Source: Stereum hirsutum FP-91666 SS1 (lineage: Eukaryota; Basidiomycota; Agaricomycetes; Russulales; Stereaceae). From it: a stretch of DNA of 64,000 nt. The DNA is taken from NCBI RefSeq assembly GCF_000264905.1, contig NW_006763140.1, forward strand, positions 234,713 to 298,712, read 5' to 3'. Below, one piece after another: positions 35,512 to 46,121 of this stretch. A model generated the notes under the pieces. That model was not told the DNA's origin. It worked only from the letters and a program-made list of their open reading frames with translations, and did no database searches. Numbering within the stretch: position 1 is the first letter of the stretch; each line of letters starts with the position of its first letter. A program made the translations under genes and the position numbers.

Positions 35512-38500
35512 TCACGACAAGACGACCCGGAACGGATCGGAACCCCCGTTCTCCAGCCCCGCCAAGAACGCCACACGTAAGGCCTCGAGATATCCCTTGA
35601 GACCTCGTCCTGCTCCGTCGTAATCAAAGGCATCGGCGACTCCATATCTTGCATCGGCGACGATGTTGGCTAGTTCGAGTGCGTGCTTCACGTTTCTATT
35701 ATGAAACGCAAGAAAAAAGTTAGGAAAACGTTCGAAAGAACTCATAGAAGGATCATACTCTGGGATCCGTGACCGCGAGTCGAGCAGCAGATGATGTAGA
35801 CGAACGATCATCTCTGGAACGTAGATAGCTCGGATCCTCTTCAACTCTTGCAGGCGTAAATGACGCTCGGGCGATAATGACACTGCGCGACCGAGAAGTC
35901 AATAACTCGAGCGCCTTTCATACGGAGAAAGAGAGTACACATACTGCCAGAAACCTCCGCATCCACGTCCGAGCCCGAAAGTAACCAATCTGTCGTCAAC
36001 AACGTGATGAGCTGTTCCCGCGCCTGCGTGATCATGTTCTGTTTTCGGGCGACAGGAAAGGAATAGTTAAGCACGGCTCTTTCAGAAAGCATCAAAGAGC
36101 GCAATACCTTATAACTATTCAACCAAGCTGCCTTCGATTCCCTACTCAATGTAGGCTCAGCTGCAGCCGTTTCCGCGATCCTATCCAAGGTATCCCAGAT
36201 GAGGAAGAACTGGCTGTAGTCTTGATACTCCGTTGCTACTTCTTCGGGTTCGCTGATGGTCATAAATTCTTGAGGGAGAGAATCGAGAGTGTGTCGAGCC
36301 AGCTTTGTCCGTCCCGCTCCTGGAGAACAGAGCACAGTCGTGTTCAGTTGCACATCATCAAGCGAAGATGAAACAAGCGGCGGGGATGGTAGGGTGAAAG
36401 AGAATACAATACTCACCCAGGAAATACCTTAACACAATACACGCATGGCCTAACGCTACGCCAAACGTATCTGCCTGAGCGGTACTCCACTCTAAAGCCC
36501 TCGCCAGCGTCCTCTCCCAATCGTTCGGCACAGGCTCTTGTGTCCCTAACATTGAAGGCGACGGTAATGGCAGCCTGATCAACGGAGGTAGCGCGTCCAG
36601 CGTATTTTTGATCGTCTCATTAGCTGTGATCACGGCTACGTGTACCGGATCCAGTCCATGCTCGTAAGCACGAGATAGCGCTTGACGGCGTTCGTCTTCT
36701 GTGGTGTTTAGATCGAGGGAGGTGAGGAAGGCGGCATAACGGGAAGTTGCGTTGTCACCGAGGGCGGACGCGTATAGAGCGATGAGGTCTCTCTGACCGG
36801 CGGCCTGTTATGGATAGATTTTAGATACAGAGGCCAGGAGTGTCCGAAGCAACAAGTGTGACGCACCTCGAGAACTTGGAGATAGGCTTCGAGAATGATT
36901 TGGACAGCGTCTGGGGAGACGGAGATGTCGATCATCTGGAGAAAGAGGCATAGGTGGGCGAAGAAGCGGGTCATGGTGGAGTAACTGCAATGCAATCCAT
37001 GAGAGATGCGCTCTGGGTCGTTTATTGAAGAACTTACTCGGCAGCGTTGGGATCATATGCACCATCGCTCAAATTCTCCGCAAAATGGTCTAGCATCGAA
37101 CCGGTCTGATCAAGCATGATCCGCAATTGTACTCGATGGAACGGATGGTCCGCTTTCACCCTGAACAGGAGGTGAACATTAACAAGCCTTTCTAGGGCAA
37201 AACGACAGATCACAAAAGAAGAAAGCTTACCCATCCTGAACAGGTGCAGTTGACAGTACGGCCAATGACCTCACCATCTCGTCCCTCCACTTCTCATCCA
37301 AGAACTCTTCGTCCGACGTATCCATATCCTCGTCTCCCCCGCTCTCCGCTTCCCTGTCACTTTTCTCCACCGCCGCAAGCCCATCTTCCCAAAATCCACC
37401 ACCACCCAACACCCGTATAGCTTCGTTCTGCTTCTCCTCGAAAAGCACGGAGACTTGAGCCCATACGACGTCTTCCCATGTTCGGCATGCGCTGGTTAAG
37501 AGGATGGAGGCGGTCTCGAGTGTAGGACAAAGGGCGGCATAGACTATACGTTCAGCTTCGGTCAGGTGAGGCTGCAAAGGAATGAAGGTTAACACATGCG
37601 ATATTTAGAGGTGGACAAAAAGACCGTACGTCGTGGGCTGCGCGGATACATGTGGCTTTCCACAGCTTCCTCCGTCTGTTGCCATTCCACATATCATCCT
37701 TTGGTGTGTCCAGGTCCATCCCGTCGTTGGAATCATACTCGTCTGCACGCTTCTTCTTCATCGCTGCGTAAATGGGTATCGTCAATGACCCATTTGCGAA
37801 AGAGCGAAAAATATCGACAACTCACTTAGAGCGTTCCACTCGAAGGCGATAGAACCACGGATACTTGCTGCTCTCCAGGGTTGATGAGCCTTTTCACAGA
37901 GCTCAATCGCCTGCATAGTAGCTCCTGCTCGTATACAAGCATAAATCGCTTGAGACAGCGCTTTCTCGTGACTCTGTGCATGTCACCATCAATATGGCAC
38001 CAGAGCTAGGAAGACCACAACGGTCCACATACCGCATCGTCTGCTGCCAATGTTTTACCTTCCGTATCTTCCCTCACAGGCGCATCCGGATCCATCTCTG
38101 TTACAACGCCACCTGCCGCACCAGCACTACCTGTCCTCAAATCCTGCAAGACCCTATGCTTCGTGAACTTCCAATAACCTGTCGTAGCTTCTGAATATGA
38201 TGGTGATGGAGCAGAATCTTGCAGCCATTCACGAATGATGTTAAGTTCGGTGAGGGTAGGAGAACATTTCATGATGGCATCGCCGAGGACTTGGGTGGGC
38301 GTGTAGGGGTTTTCGGAGAGCAAGGTGCGGGCGGAGGGGGGGTTCGTGACCGGGGTGACTTTGCGTTGACTAGGAAATAATAAAGTGGCATTTTAAGGAT
38401 ACGAATCTTCCGGAACAGTCGATGTGGTCTCTGGTTTCGACATCAAGGGGAGAGTTGGGTGCTCGGGAGGGAGAAACGCACGTCATAAGCTCTTGCAATA

Positions 38501-38899
38501 ACCACCATGTATTCCTTTCCAGCAGTAGAGCACTTGCTTCTTCTGGATCAGCATCCACCCTTTCTCGGAGTTGCTCAAGCCTAATGTTCATTGGCGTACC
38601 AACGCACTCCGGTTCGTCAATCGACCTGAACCAACGATACTAAGAGAGGAATTTACGCACTGTTCTTCGCACAGCTTTTGCATGCGTGGCGCAAACCCTC
38701 GCTTAGGGGCGAGTAGTTCGAACAAGTCTCCATCTCGAGACTGACCGAACGAAAGGACATCAGCACTAGCCTTGTAGAAATAACCCCAGTCGGACATTGT
38801 CCAACGTCGTGAGCGAGATGGTGTCTTGCTCCGCCGGTTTTCCTGAGGGTGTGGAATGGTAGCCTCTTCCTCAGCATATGAACTGGTACCCTCTTCCAT
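35512..38899 (-). CDS. NUP84: nucleoporin Nup84/Nup107
   Basis: Scaffold subunit of the Y-shaped Nup84/Nup107-160 complex of the nuclear pore. 861 residues from exons 38661-38899, 38482-38625, 38033-38369, 37826-37973, 37630-37763, 37231-37571, 37038-37160, 36867-36984, 36417-36804, 36108-36319, 35945-36038, 35759-35882 and 35512-35695. Recognised by the helical-repeat profile and blocks such as GYWKFTKHRVLQDL, AWRAASIRGS-type context (HQPWRAASIRGSIAFEWN), RAAHDPHLTEAERIVYAALC, TWEDVVWAQVSVLFEEK, YSTMTRFFAHLCLFLQ, LKRIRAIYVPEMIVRLHHLL and ALELANIVADARYG. The last intron (35696-35758, 63 nt) is in frame without stops and is easily mistaken for coding sequence. The start at 38899 is the first Met; the first 30 residues are disordered. 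Housekeeping gene, no oddities beyond that. Confidence 0.93.
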
Positions 38900-39330
38900 A
38901 ACACTATTGACCGAGAATAGAGAGCGATCTACCGCGAAATATCAGGTCGGTCGAGGGGATAATGTGGCGAGAGGGGATGGTGGATGTCAGGAAACAAAAC
39001 GCGCTCGCCACAGACGCGTCTTGTTGACTTTGCTTACATAACCATGCCCCCAAGTCCACGTGCGTGCCACAATAAGCAGTTCTCAGCGACATTGTGGCCC
39101 AATAGTTGGTAGCTCGTCGACTTCAACTTCAAGGCGAAGGCGAACGTACGATAATGACTCCGTAAAATTTATATCTGGTGACACTTGATAACATACATAT
39201 AGTATATTCGATACAGGTAGGACATCAGAGAGCACGAAATATTCAACAAAACGAGGAATGGTGGGGATTGTTTATACACGAGAATGGGGAGAAACATTGG
39301 AAAATGTAGCCATACTTAGTTCGGCTTCAA
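38900..39330. other. intergenic
   Basis: Nucleoporin promoter and 3' flank of the first hydrolase. Nothing recognised. Confidence 0.4.
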
Positions 39331-40823
39331 TCAATCTGAATCCTCGTGTTCTTCGTAGTCGCCGAGGAATTCCTTCCAAGGTGAGATCGCTTCACCGGGG
39401 ATGGGAGGAGCATCGCTCTTCGTATGCTTCAAAATCCATTCATGCAGCATAGTATTGATCCTGTAACGATCAGACCATCACTTCTCGTCAGTTTTCCGTG
39501 CCAGTAGATGCGGTCAAAGGGATGAAGAAAGGGAGAGACTCACTCGCTCGCTGCCGTAATGCACGCATAATGCGTTGCCCGGGGGATCTGCATAAGTTCC
39601 GCATCCACACCTTCCTTCGTCAAAAGATCCACCACACGCTCCGATAACTCCAAAGGATACGCAATATCGTTCTGTCCATGGATTATTTTGCTTGGGGTGC
39701 CCCTCATTTTCGCAATCTGTTCAGGCGTAAAGGCTTTACTATTTGCGAAGAACGAGATGCAGGTGTTCCAGTATGCGTCGAACTTCCCGGGGCCCCACTG
39801 GACGATGGCCGGTGGAATTGCAGTCTTCCATAGCCTACTAGGTTGTACCATACAAAGCAACGGAGGGATTCAGCGCTCGTGGCAGAGTGAGATACGAGGA
39901 GTACATGGCAATTCTGAGGATCGAATTGAACCATGGAGGGCGGAATTAAGACAGGGACGTACGTCGACATGAGAGGACTATCAAGGTTATTGAAGGCGAG
40001 CTGGAGTGCGCCATAGACGGCATCCTGGACCGCGGCCTCGTCGACGTTTTCCGGGTCCGCAAATCCTTGCACCCAGCACTCGTAGATTTCCTTTCTTCCA
40101 GCTATCACGTCTTCGTCCTACAGATGAGTGGCGCAGGGGCCGATAGGCAAGATGAATACCGACGGCTCAGAGAATAATAAGGTACAAAGACGCCGTGGGG
40201 GAATTTGAACGAGCTGGGTAACGTATACACATACCTCGTGGTCGGGAACAGGGGAGATGAAGAACTGCGAGAGGACCATCTCCGGATATAACACAGTGAA
40301 ATGAGCCGCAGACAACGTGTGCATCGACATTGATACAAAATGGCAAGGCGGAAGCTTGACTTTTTGCTATTCGCATTCACCGTTCGAGATGCAGAACAAA
40401 AAAAGGAGTACCGGCAAGACACGCAATTAAGTTATTCGAAGATTGAGTGCGATAGCTTCAGAGAACTCACCATAAAACAATATATGTCCTCCGCACAGGC
40501 CGTTGGACTCCATGTCGTTGGTACGGGCCCTGAGGTTTCACCGTGGCCGCGTGAATCGATCGCGACAAGGTTGAATCTTCTAAGTTTGGGGTCCTTGAAC
40601 TGGACTGCATGAGCAAACCAGTCCGGATGAGATTCGTATAGGCTCGGTGTAAATAGAGAGGATACGTACGTTCATATATCTGTTGTCCGAGGTAGATGGC
40701 GTGGAGGAAGAGGACCGTGGGCAGGCTCTCATCGATAGCGTCTGCGCTCGGGTTGCTCGGAGTAGAGATGGTGTAGTGCATACTCAGCGGACCAGAGGAT
40801 GACTGGAGGTCGATGAAAGGCAT
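39331..40823 (-). CDS. alpha/beta-hydrolase, tandem copy C
   Basis: 331 residues from exons 40670-40823, 40471-40604, 40235-40366, 39963-40117, 39544-39834 and 39331-39460. Fold landmarks: VLFLHAIYLG (oxyanion-hole region), AIDSRGHGE, the elbow position PCHFVSMSMHTLSA, IIHGQNDIAYPLE with the acid Asp, and ATHYACITA with the catalytic His. The usual Gly-x-Ser-x-Gly elbow is replaced by Ser-x-Ser-x-His, in both copies. The substrate is unknown; relatives act on esters, lactones or epoxides. All six exons match copy D (41980-43530) in phase, and exons 1-4 also match in length (154, 134, 132, 155 nt). A TATA box lies about 135 nt upstream of the ATG. No signal peptide. Confidence 0.88.
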
Positions 40824-41979
40824 GACTATGAATCGATCTTGGGAGGGCAGAGGGAGAAGAGATAATTAAATAAAGGAAGAAGGCGAAGACAGAATTCTGA
40901 GCAAGGGCAGGGCGGGGAGGACGGGTCGCAAGGTGTCCGCGGGAATCACTCATTCTTATATTTATAAGGATGTCCCATGCTATGACAGCGTGCCATGCAA
41001 GCGAATGTCCACACCGAGCTAAAAAGAACATCGGGAGAAGGCTGTATAGTAGCGGAGCCACAAGTCTCTTGTCTGTTAATAACCTGCCATCATCCGAGCA
41101 GAGAAAGTACTACCGCAGCCTTGTACTTCAAATGAGCGTAAGTCAAGAGAACAAAGCGAAAATCTCGATCCTCGCCTTCTTTCCATAGAAGTCGTCAATT
41201 AAACTGGGCTTTTCAACATCCAGCGAGGTCTGGAAGGAACCTTCCTTCTATCCCGAGGCTCAGATCGTCGATTCGCGTCGGCTCGATGTGCGGCTCGTAT
41301 TTGTTCCACGGCGTTGGCCCGTCATAATCGCCTTTTCCTGACATCAGTTGATGCTGGATGCTGCCAACCACGGGAGAAGGAAACATCCTGCTCTATGCCG
41401 AATGCGGCACGGACTTCAATAAGCATGGGGGTGTTCCCCATCGTGTTGACTATTGGCCAGTTCAACTCTGGTCGGCATCCGCTGGGACCGGCATCGCATT
41501 TTACTACGCATGAGTCCTAGATGGTCCGAGAGGTAAGCTCAGCAAACTACTTAGCGAAAGAAAGCTGAGCTCGTCGAAGAATATAATGACTTCAGAGGCA
41601 GGTGATGGTCCGAGCGCGAGTCTGCGCGAGTGCGATCTATCGACCGGAGTGACTCGGAAGGACCCGGGCGCCTAACGTACTGGAAACCGCGCGACCATAG
41701 AGGGCCACCCATTGTGTCACAATGGAGGACTTATTCGAGCCCAACCCATTGCAGTGGGATTGAAGCTCGACAACTGAGTCCACGTCAAGAAAGGGTTGAT
41801 AAAGTTCGTAAAAGTCGTGTCTGGTCATAAGTGGGGACATATGTACGGTATATAAAATGCAATGTGGACACATAGGCTTAGAAGGGCCGCGGAGGTCTGT
41901 TTCTACATGTGAGGAAGGAAAAGCGATGAAGATAAGAAGTCGAAATGAAACATGCCACAAAGTTACAGTTCTAATCTAA
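40824..41979. other. intergenic between hydrolase copies
   Basis: Promoter of copy C, partly duplicated upstream of copy D, then the 3' flank of copy D. No gene seen. Confidence 0.4.
40959..40966 (-). promoter_or_regulatory. TATA box of hydrolase copy C
   Basis: TATAAATA on the minus strand about 135 nt before the ATG at 40823; copy D has a TATA-like tract at nearly the same distance. Confidence 0.5.
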
Positions 41980-43530
41980 TCAATCAGTATCTTCGTCCTC
42001 TTCGTAGTCTCCGAGGAAGTCTTTCCACGGCGAGACGGCTTCGTCGGGGATTGGGGGTTCGCCCTTTGTGTGTTTCAATATCCATTCGTGCAGCATACTG
42101 TTGATCCTGTAAGGTTCAAGCCAGCCACTTCTCGTCAGTTTCACTCTTTGGAGGGCGCATGAGACCATGAAAGAACAAGACGAAGCGAACTTGAACTCAC
42201 TCCTCCGCCGCCGTAACACACGCATAATGCGTCGCCCCCGGAATCTCCACAAGTTCTGCATCCACACCGCCCTTCTTCAAAATTTCTACTACACGCTTCG
42301 ACAGCTCCAAAGGATATGCAACGTCGTTCTGGCCATGGATGACCTTGGTTGGCGTATTCGCCATTTTCGTGATTTGCTCGACTGTGAAGGACTTGCTGTT
42401 GGCGAAGAAGGAGATGTTGGTGTTATAATACTCGTCGAACTTTCCGGAGGCACTGCTTCCCCATTGGACGATGGCCGGTGGAATGGCTGTTTTCCATAAC
42501 CTATATGAGGTCACAAGACACAAATTCAATGAAGATGTTGAGCGCTCAGGTAGGGTGAGATGAAAACAAGTAGATGAATGATTTGGAGGACTGGATGGTA
42601 TGTGGGATGGAGTCGATAGAAAGACGTACGCAGTCATGAGAGGGTTTTCAAGGTTGTTGAATGCAAGTTGGAGTGCACCCCAGACTGAGTCCAGAACCGC
42701 GCTCTCATCGACGTTATCTGGATCCGCGAATCCTTGTGCCCAGCATTCGTAGATCTCCTGTCTTCCGGAGATCACATCTTCGCTCTGTGCACACAAATAA
42801 GTAGCGAAGAATGCCAATTAGCATGGGTCCGAAGGATGGTTGAGGATAACAAAGTGTGGCACAGGACGTCAGGAAGAGAAAATGGCGCCGAGGTGGGATT
42901 GGTAGGAAGACGCTGAAAAGGATGACTGGATGGCGTACGTACCTCCTGATCGGGAACAGGGGAGATCAAGAACTGTGAAAGAATCATCTCCGGATACATA
43001 ACGTTGAAGTGAGTAGCAGTCAAAGTGTGCATTGACATCGATACGAAATGACAAGGCGGGAGGTTGAGCTTTTGCTGTCATTCAGTCGTGCGTGACGAAG
43101 GATGCATACGATTGAACACTTTGCAGTTGACAGAGACGAAGATAAGGAGCTCACCATGAAGCAATAAAGATCCTCGGCAGAAGCTGCCGGACTCCATGTC
43201 GGGGGTATGGGCCCCTGACTTTCACCATGACCTCGTGAGTCGATCGCAACGAGGTTGAATCTTCTCAGCCTCGGGTCTCGAAATTGAACTATAGCCGGAA
43301 GATAAATATGCAGTCGGAATATTGAGGCTGGACGCAAAATGATATGGGGAAGGTTGTGGCTGAGGAGTACACATACGTTCGAAAATTTGTTGTCCTAGGT
43401 AGATGGCATGAAGAAAAAGGATAGTAGGGAGGGTCTCGTCGATCGCGTCCGCGCTTGGATTGGTCGGGGTGGCAATGTTGTAATGCATACGAAGGGGCCC
43501 AGAGGATGACTCGAAGTCGACGAAAGACAT
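41980..43530 (-). CDS. alpha/beta-hydrolase, tandem copy D
   Basis: 333 residues from exons 43377-43530, 43155-43288, 42943-43074, 42630-42784, 42201-42500 and 41980-42106. Same architecture as copy C: ILFLHAIYLGQQIFE, VAIDSRGHGES, PCHFVSMSMHTLTA (elbow, candidate Ser110), VIHGQNDVAYPLE (Asp251) and GATHYACVTAAEE (His283), ending in an acidic tail EEDEDTD. Exon 5 is three codons longer than in copy C (an insertion after QWG). The elbow again lacks both glycines. Copies C and D sit head-to-tail with about 1.1 kb between them and similar upstream sequence, so they arose by local duplication. Confidence 0.88.
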
Positions 43531-44720
43531 AGTGATGTATTGGCCTTGGTGGGCGGGGGGAGAAGAGAGGAACCTCTGAGAAAAGCAGGAGAGGATGTAG
43601 ATCCACACAAGGGACGAAGAAGAAGACGGCTAGATTGGATCCGGCTTTCATCGTCGTATATATATAACGTCGCCCAAGATTCCGACGGCATGCGCTGAAA
43701 GATGAGCGTTGGGCAAGCGAGTGCCCAAGACAAGTTAAGTAAAAAGGAGATGTACGCCGATAGTAGTAGGCCGCACAATAGCTCTAGCGCCAATTGCGCC
43801 ACAAGGGACTGCTTAGTAATGGCTTGCCATCAGGGCAGATGGAAGCGCGCAGCCTTGTGGCCTTGTTCGTCTCACCTTGAATAAGCACTACCCAGCCGAA
43901 CAAAGCGATTCTGCACACGGACGACGAACATTTATCCTTTTGTTCAATATCGACCTTCGTTCATCGAAGCATTCGAAGATGGACCGACCTCAGATCACAT
44001 GCCGCTCACACCTGCGGACTTTCAGCAGACTCAGATCGATAATCGGCTGGAGCGTTGCATAGTAAAGGTGTCACTGGCTCTTGGTATATCTTTTAGATGG
44101 TTTCCTCATTGTACTCACCTATATTCATCGGATCAGTTGACGCTGCCTAAAACCGCGGATGAAGAGAGTGCCCTGCTCCTGCTCACTGCCGAGTGCATGG
44201 CTACTTCGGTATCGACTCTGATTTTGGCACGGGCGGTGTCTGCCGCGGCTGCTTCTGCCGTTGACAAACCTTTCTTCCTTCCGCCGCGCAAGTTGCTAGG
44301 GCGCGTCCGGGCGGAGGAATGGAGACATCGTCTGGTTCGAAAGCCATTACCTACCTGCCTAGTGTGAGGAAGACACTTGCGATTTAAGAGCTGAGTGCAT
44401 AGCAACTTTTGAAGATGCCCACTTCGTCAATCTAGACGCTCAGGAACATTCTCAACCTCGAGCACTCTTGGCATCGAGGTAGTTGTGTAGGGCGAGGGAA
44501 AGATGGTGACCCATAAGAGACCCGTATGGAGGGGTGATTTTGGTATTTATACGGCCGTCATACTGTCTTGCAATATCAGGAGGGGTCTGATCTATCGGGA
44601 GTAATATATCATGGCAGAGGGGCTTACTAGTACAATCGTGCAACTCTACATGGAATGCTCGCGAAAAGATCTATCTGCTTATTAGTACGTGTCACAACTG
44701 AGCGCAAAGAGACACCCACC
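43531..44720. other. intergenic
   Basis: Promoter of hydrolase copy D, with scattered similarity to the copy C upstream region as far as about 44240, then the 3' flank of the broken cyclase gene. The open frame 43999-44367 has no recognisable motif. Confidence 0.4.
43657..43666 (-). promoter_or_regulatory. TATA-like tract of hydrolase copy D
   Basis: TATATATATA about 127 nt upstream of the ATG at 43530, in the position equivalent to the copy C TATA box. Confidence 0.45.
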
Positions 44721-44905
44721 TTATGCAGCCCAGCCAAACGCCCTTACCGGAGCCCCATCACACTTTGAAAGCTTCAAAGGCATCAAACTAACCATAACTG
44801 TCTTCGTCAGGTCCAACTCCTGTAGATCTTTCAGAGCTCCCAGATTCGTCAGATTTTCTGCGATTATGCAGCCCGCTCCCAATACGACTTCATGTGATCC
44901 ATAAC

Positions 44906-44931
44906 AGGACCCCCGATAATAGGTGGGAAGG
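44906..44931 (+). repeat. left terminal inverted repeat of the MITE-like element
   Basis: 26 bp, perfect inverse of 45615-45640. Confidence 0.92.
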
Positions 44932-45110
44932 GCTCTCCAAGATTCGGGGAATTTTTGAGATTTCGGACCCTGAGGCCACCCACTTTTTCGGGTGAAAATG
45001 GGCCTTTCGGAGGTGAAGGCCACCCCGGAAATTCGGGAGATTTTGGTCCACGAGTGGTTAGGCCTCTCTGGAAGTCGGTCATTTCGAGGAAATGTGGTGT
45101 GAATTGGGCG

Positions 45111-45390
45111 GATCATGTCAATTCTTTCACATAACCTCAACTTTCACATAACCTAACCTAGCCTAATCTAGGGGATAAATCACCAAACGGTGGTCAATCA
45201 TGTCAATTCTTTCACATAACCTCAACTTCCCCTAACCTAATCTAAGCTTGGCTATCAAACGGGCGCTTGGGAACGAGCTCGAGGTGGTAGGCTAGGTCAG
45301 GTTATGATTAGGTTAGGTTAAGTTGAGGTTATGTGAAAGTTGAGGTTATGTAGGGGGTAAATGGCAGATGTGGGTAGGGTAGGTTAGGTT
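45111..45390. repeat. internal direct and inverted repeats of the MITE-like element
   Basis: The block CATGTCAATTCTTTCACATA plus ACCTCAACTT occurs near 45114 and again near 45199; its inverse (AAGTTGAGGTTATGTG and relatives) occupies 45300-45390. The arms could pair into a long hairpin. Confidence 0.75.
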
Positions 45391-45614
45391 ATTGACATGA
45401 TGGCAGGACACATGCGTGCTTCCTCGCAGCATCTGAGCCGTGAGAGCTTCCAGGAATATTTTAGCCTATTTATGGCGATTTTTGAGGCCTCTCCAGCGAT
45501 TCGGGAAATTTTGGAGATTTCCCCTAAGGCCTCTCCGAATTCGGGGCAAAATGGCGAAATCTGACCATTTCCCGAGCCGGCAATTTTGGCCAAATCCTGG
45601 ACCTTCCAGAGAGG

Positions 45615-45640
45615 CCTTCCCACCTATTATCGGGGGTCCT
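45615..45640 (-). repeat. right terminal inverted repeat of the MITE-like element
   Basis: 26 bp, perfect inverse of 44906-44931. Confidence 0.92.
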
Positions 45641-46121
45641 ACGGCGACTGATCCGGACTCATAGTATCGGTCCCCAGGATCTTCACGCCTCGCTTCAGCA
45701 GCTCCTGAGCGGCATCTTTCTCGATCCAAGGATGATCGAAGTACTTATTCGAGCCCCAATGTTGATCCCATCCGGTACGGATAAGGAGGGCGATTCCTTT
45801 CTCCATTTTACTTTCGAATGGAGCGAGGTCATCCGCCCAGTTGATACTCTCTCGGGCTTTTTTATGAGATAAGTCAATAACAAAAGCCGGGCGGACGAAG
45901 GTGCCTAGTGAGAGGGAGTCGATGGTCTGGAGGTGAGGGAAGAAGTGGGAGGGCGCGTCGATGTGAGTTCCGGCGTGAGATGAACATGAGAGTGCATGAA
46001 CGCTGATTCCGTCGATAGTCAGGGCTTCCAGCCTGAAAGCGGGGTCGCCGGGATAGACGGGGACACGATCGTCCAAAGTGTGGGTCAGGTCTACGAATGG
46101 GCCGATGTTTGTGTGTTGCAT

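Larger units (their letters stand above)
44906..45640. mobile_element. 735-bp non-autonomous element (MITE-like) with 26-bp perfect TIRs
   Basis: Both ends begin AGGACCCCCGATAATAGG and continue TGGGAAGG, identical over 26 bp in inverted orientation, with weaker inverted similarity further in. It has no coding capacity. The interior holds direct and inverted copies of a sequence around CATAACCTCAACTT. It sits inside a cyclase-family gene. The only candidate target duplication is the dinucleotide AC at 44904-44905 and 45641-45642. No matching autonomous element is in the window; its ends do not resemble the repeats at 28787 and 33215. Confidence 0.88.
44721..46121 (-). pseudogene. cyclase-family (kynurenine formamidase-like) gene split by a mobile element
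   Basis: The upstream part (45641-46121) starts MQHTNIGPFVDLTHTLDD, continues VYPGDPAFRLEA, has the metal-binding SSHAGTHIDAPSHFF (HxGTHxD), RTGWDQHW, and GTDTMSPDQSP. It then meets the element at 44906-45640 and a stop at 45639. The downstream part (44721-44905) resumes with YGSHEVVLGAGCIIAENLTN and ends VRAFGWAA, the normal C-terminus of the family. The two halves together cover the expected 220 or so residues, so the gene was whole before insertion. The halves are one base out of frame if only a two-base target duplication is assumed, so an extra small indel is likely. The family hydrolyses N-formylkynurenine or related cyclic/amide substrates. Not functional as it stands, although a truncated product could be made. 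Confidence 0.85.

Noticed and set aside
45120..45390. AACCT-like runs resembling telomeric or degenerate tandem repeats
   Set aside because: Irregular, short and contained within the MITE-like element, so explained by its internal repeats.
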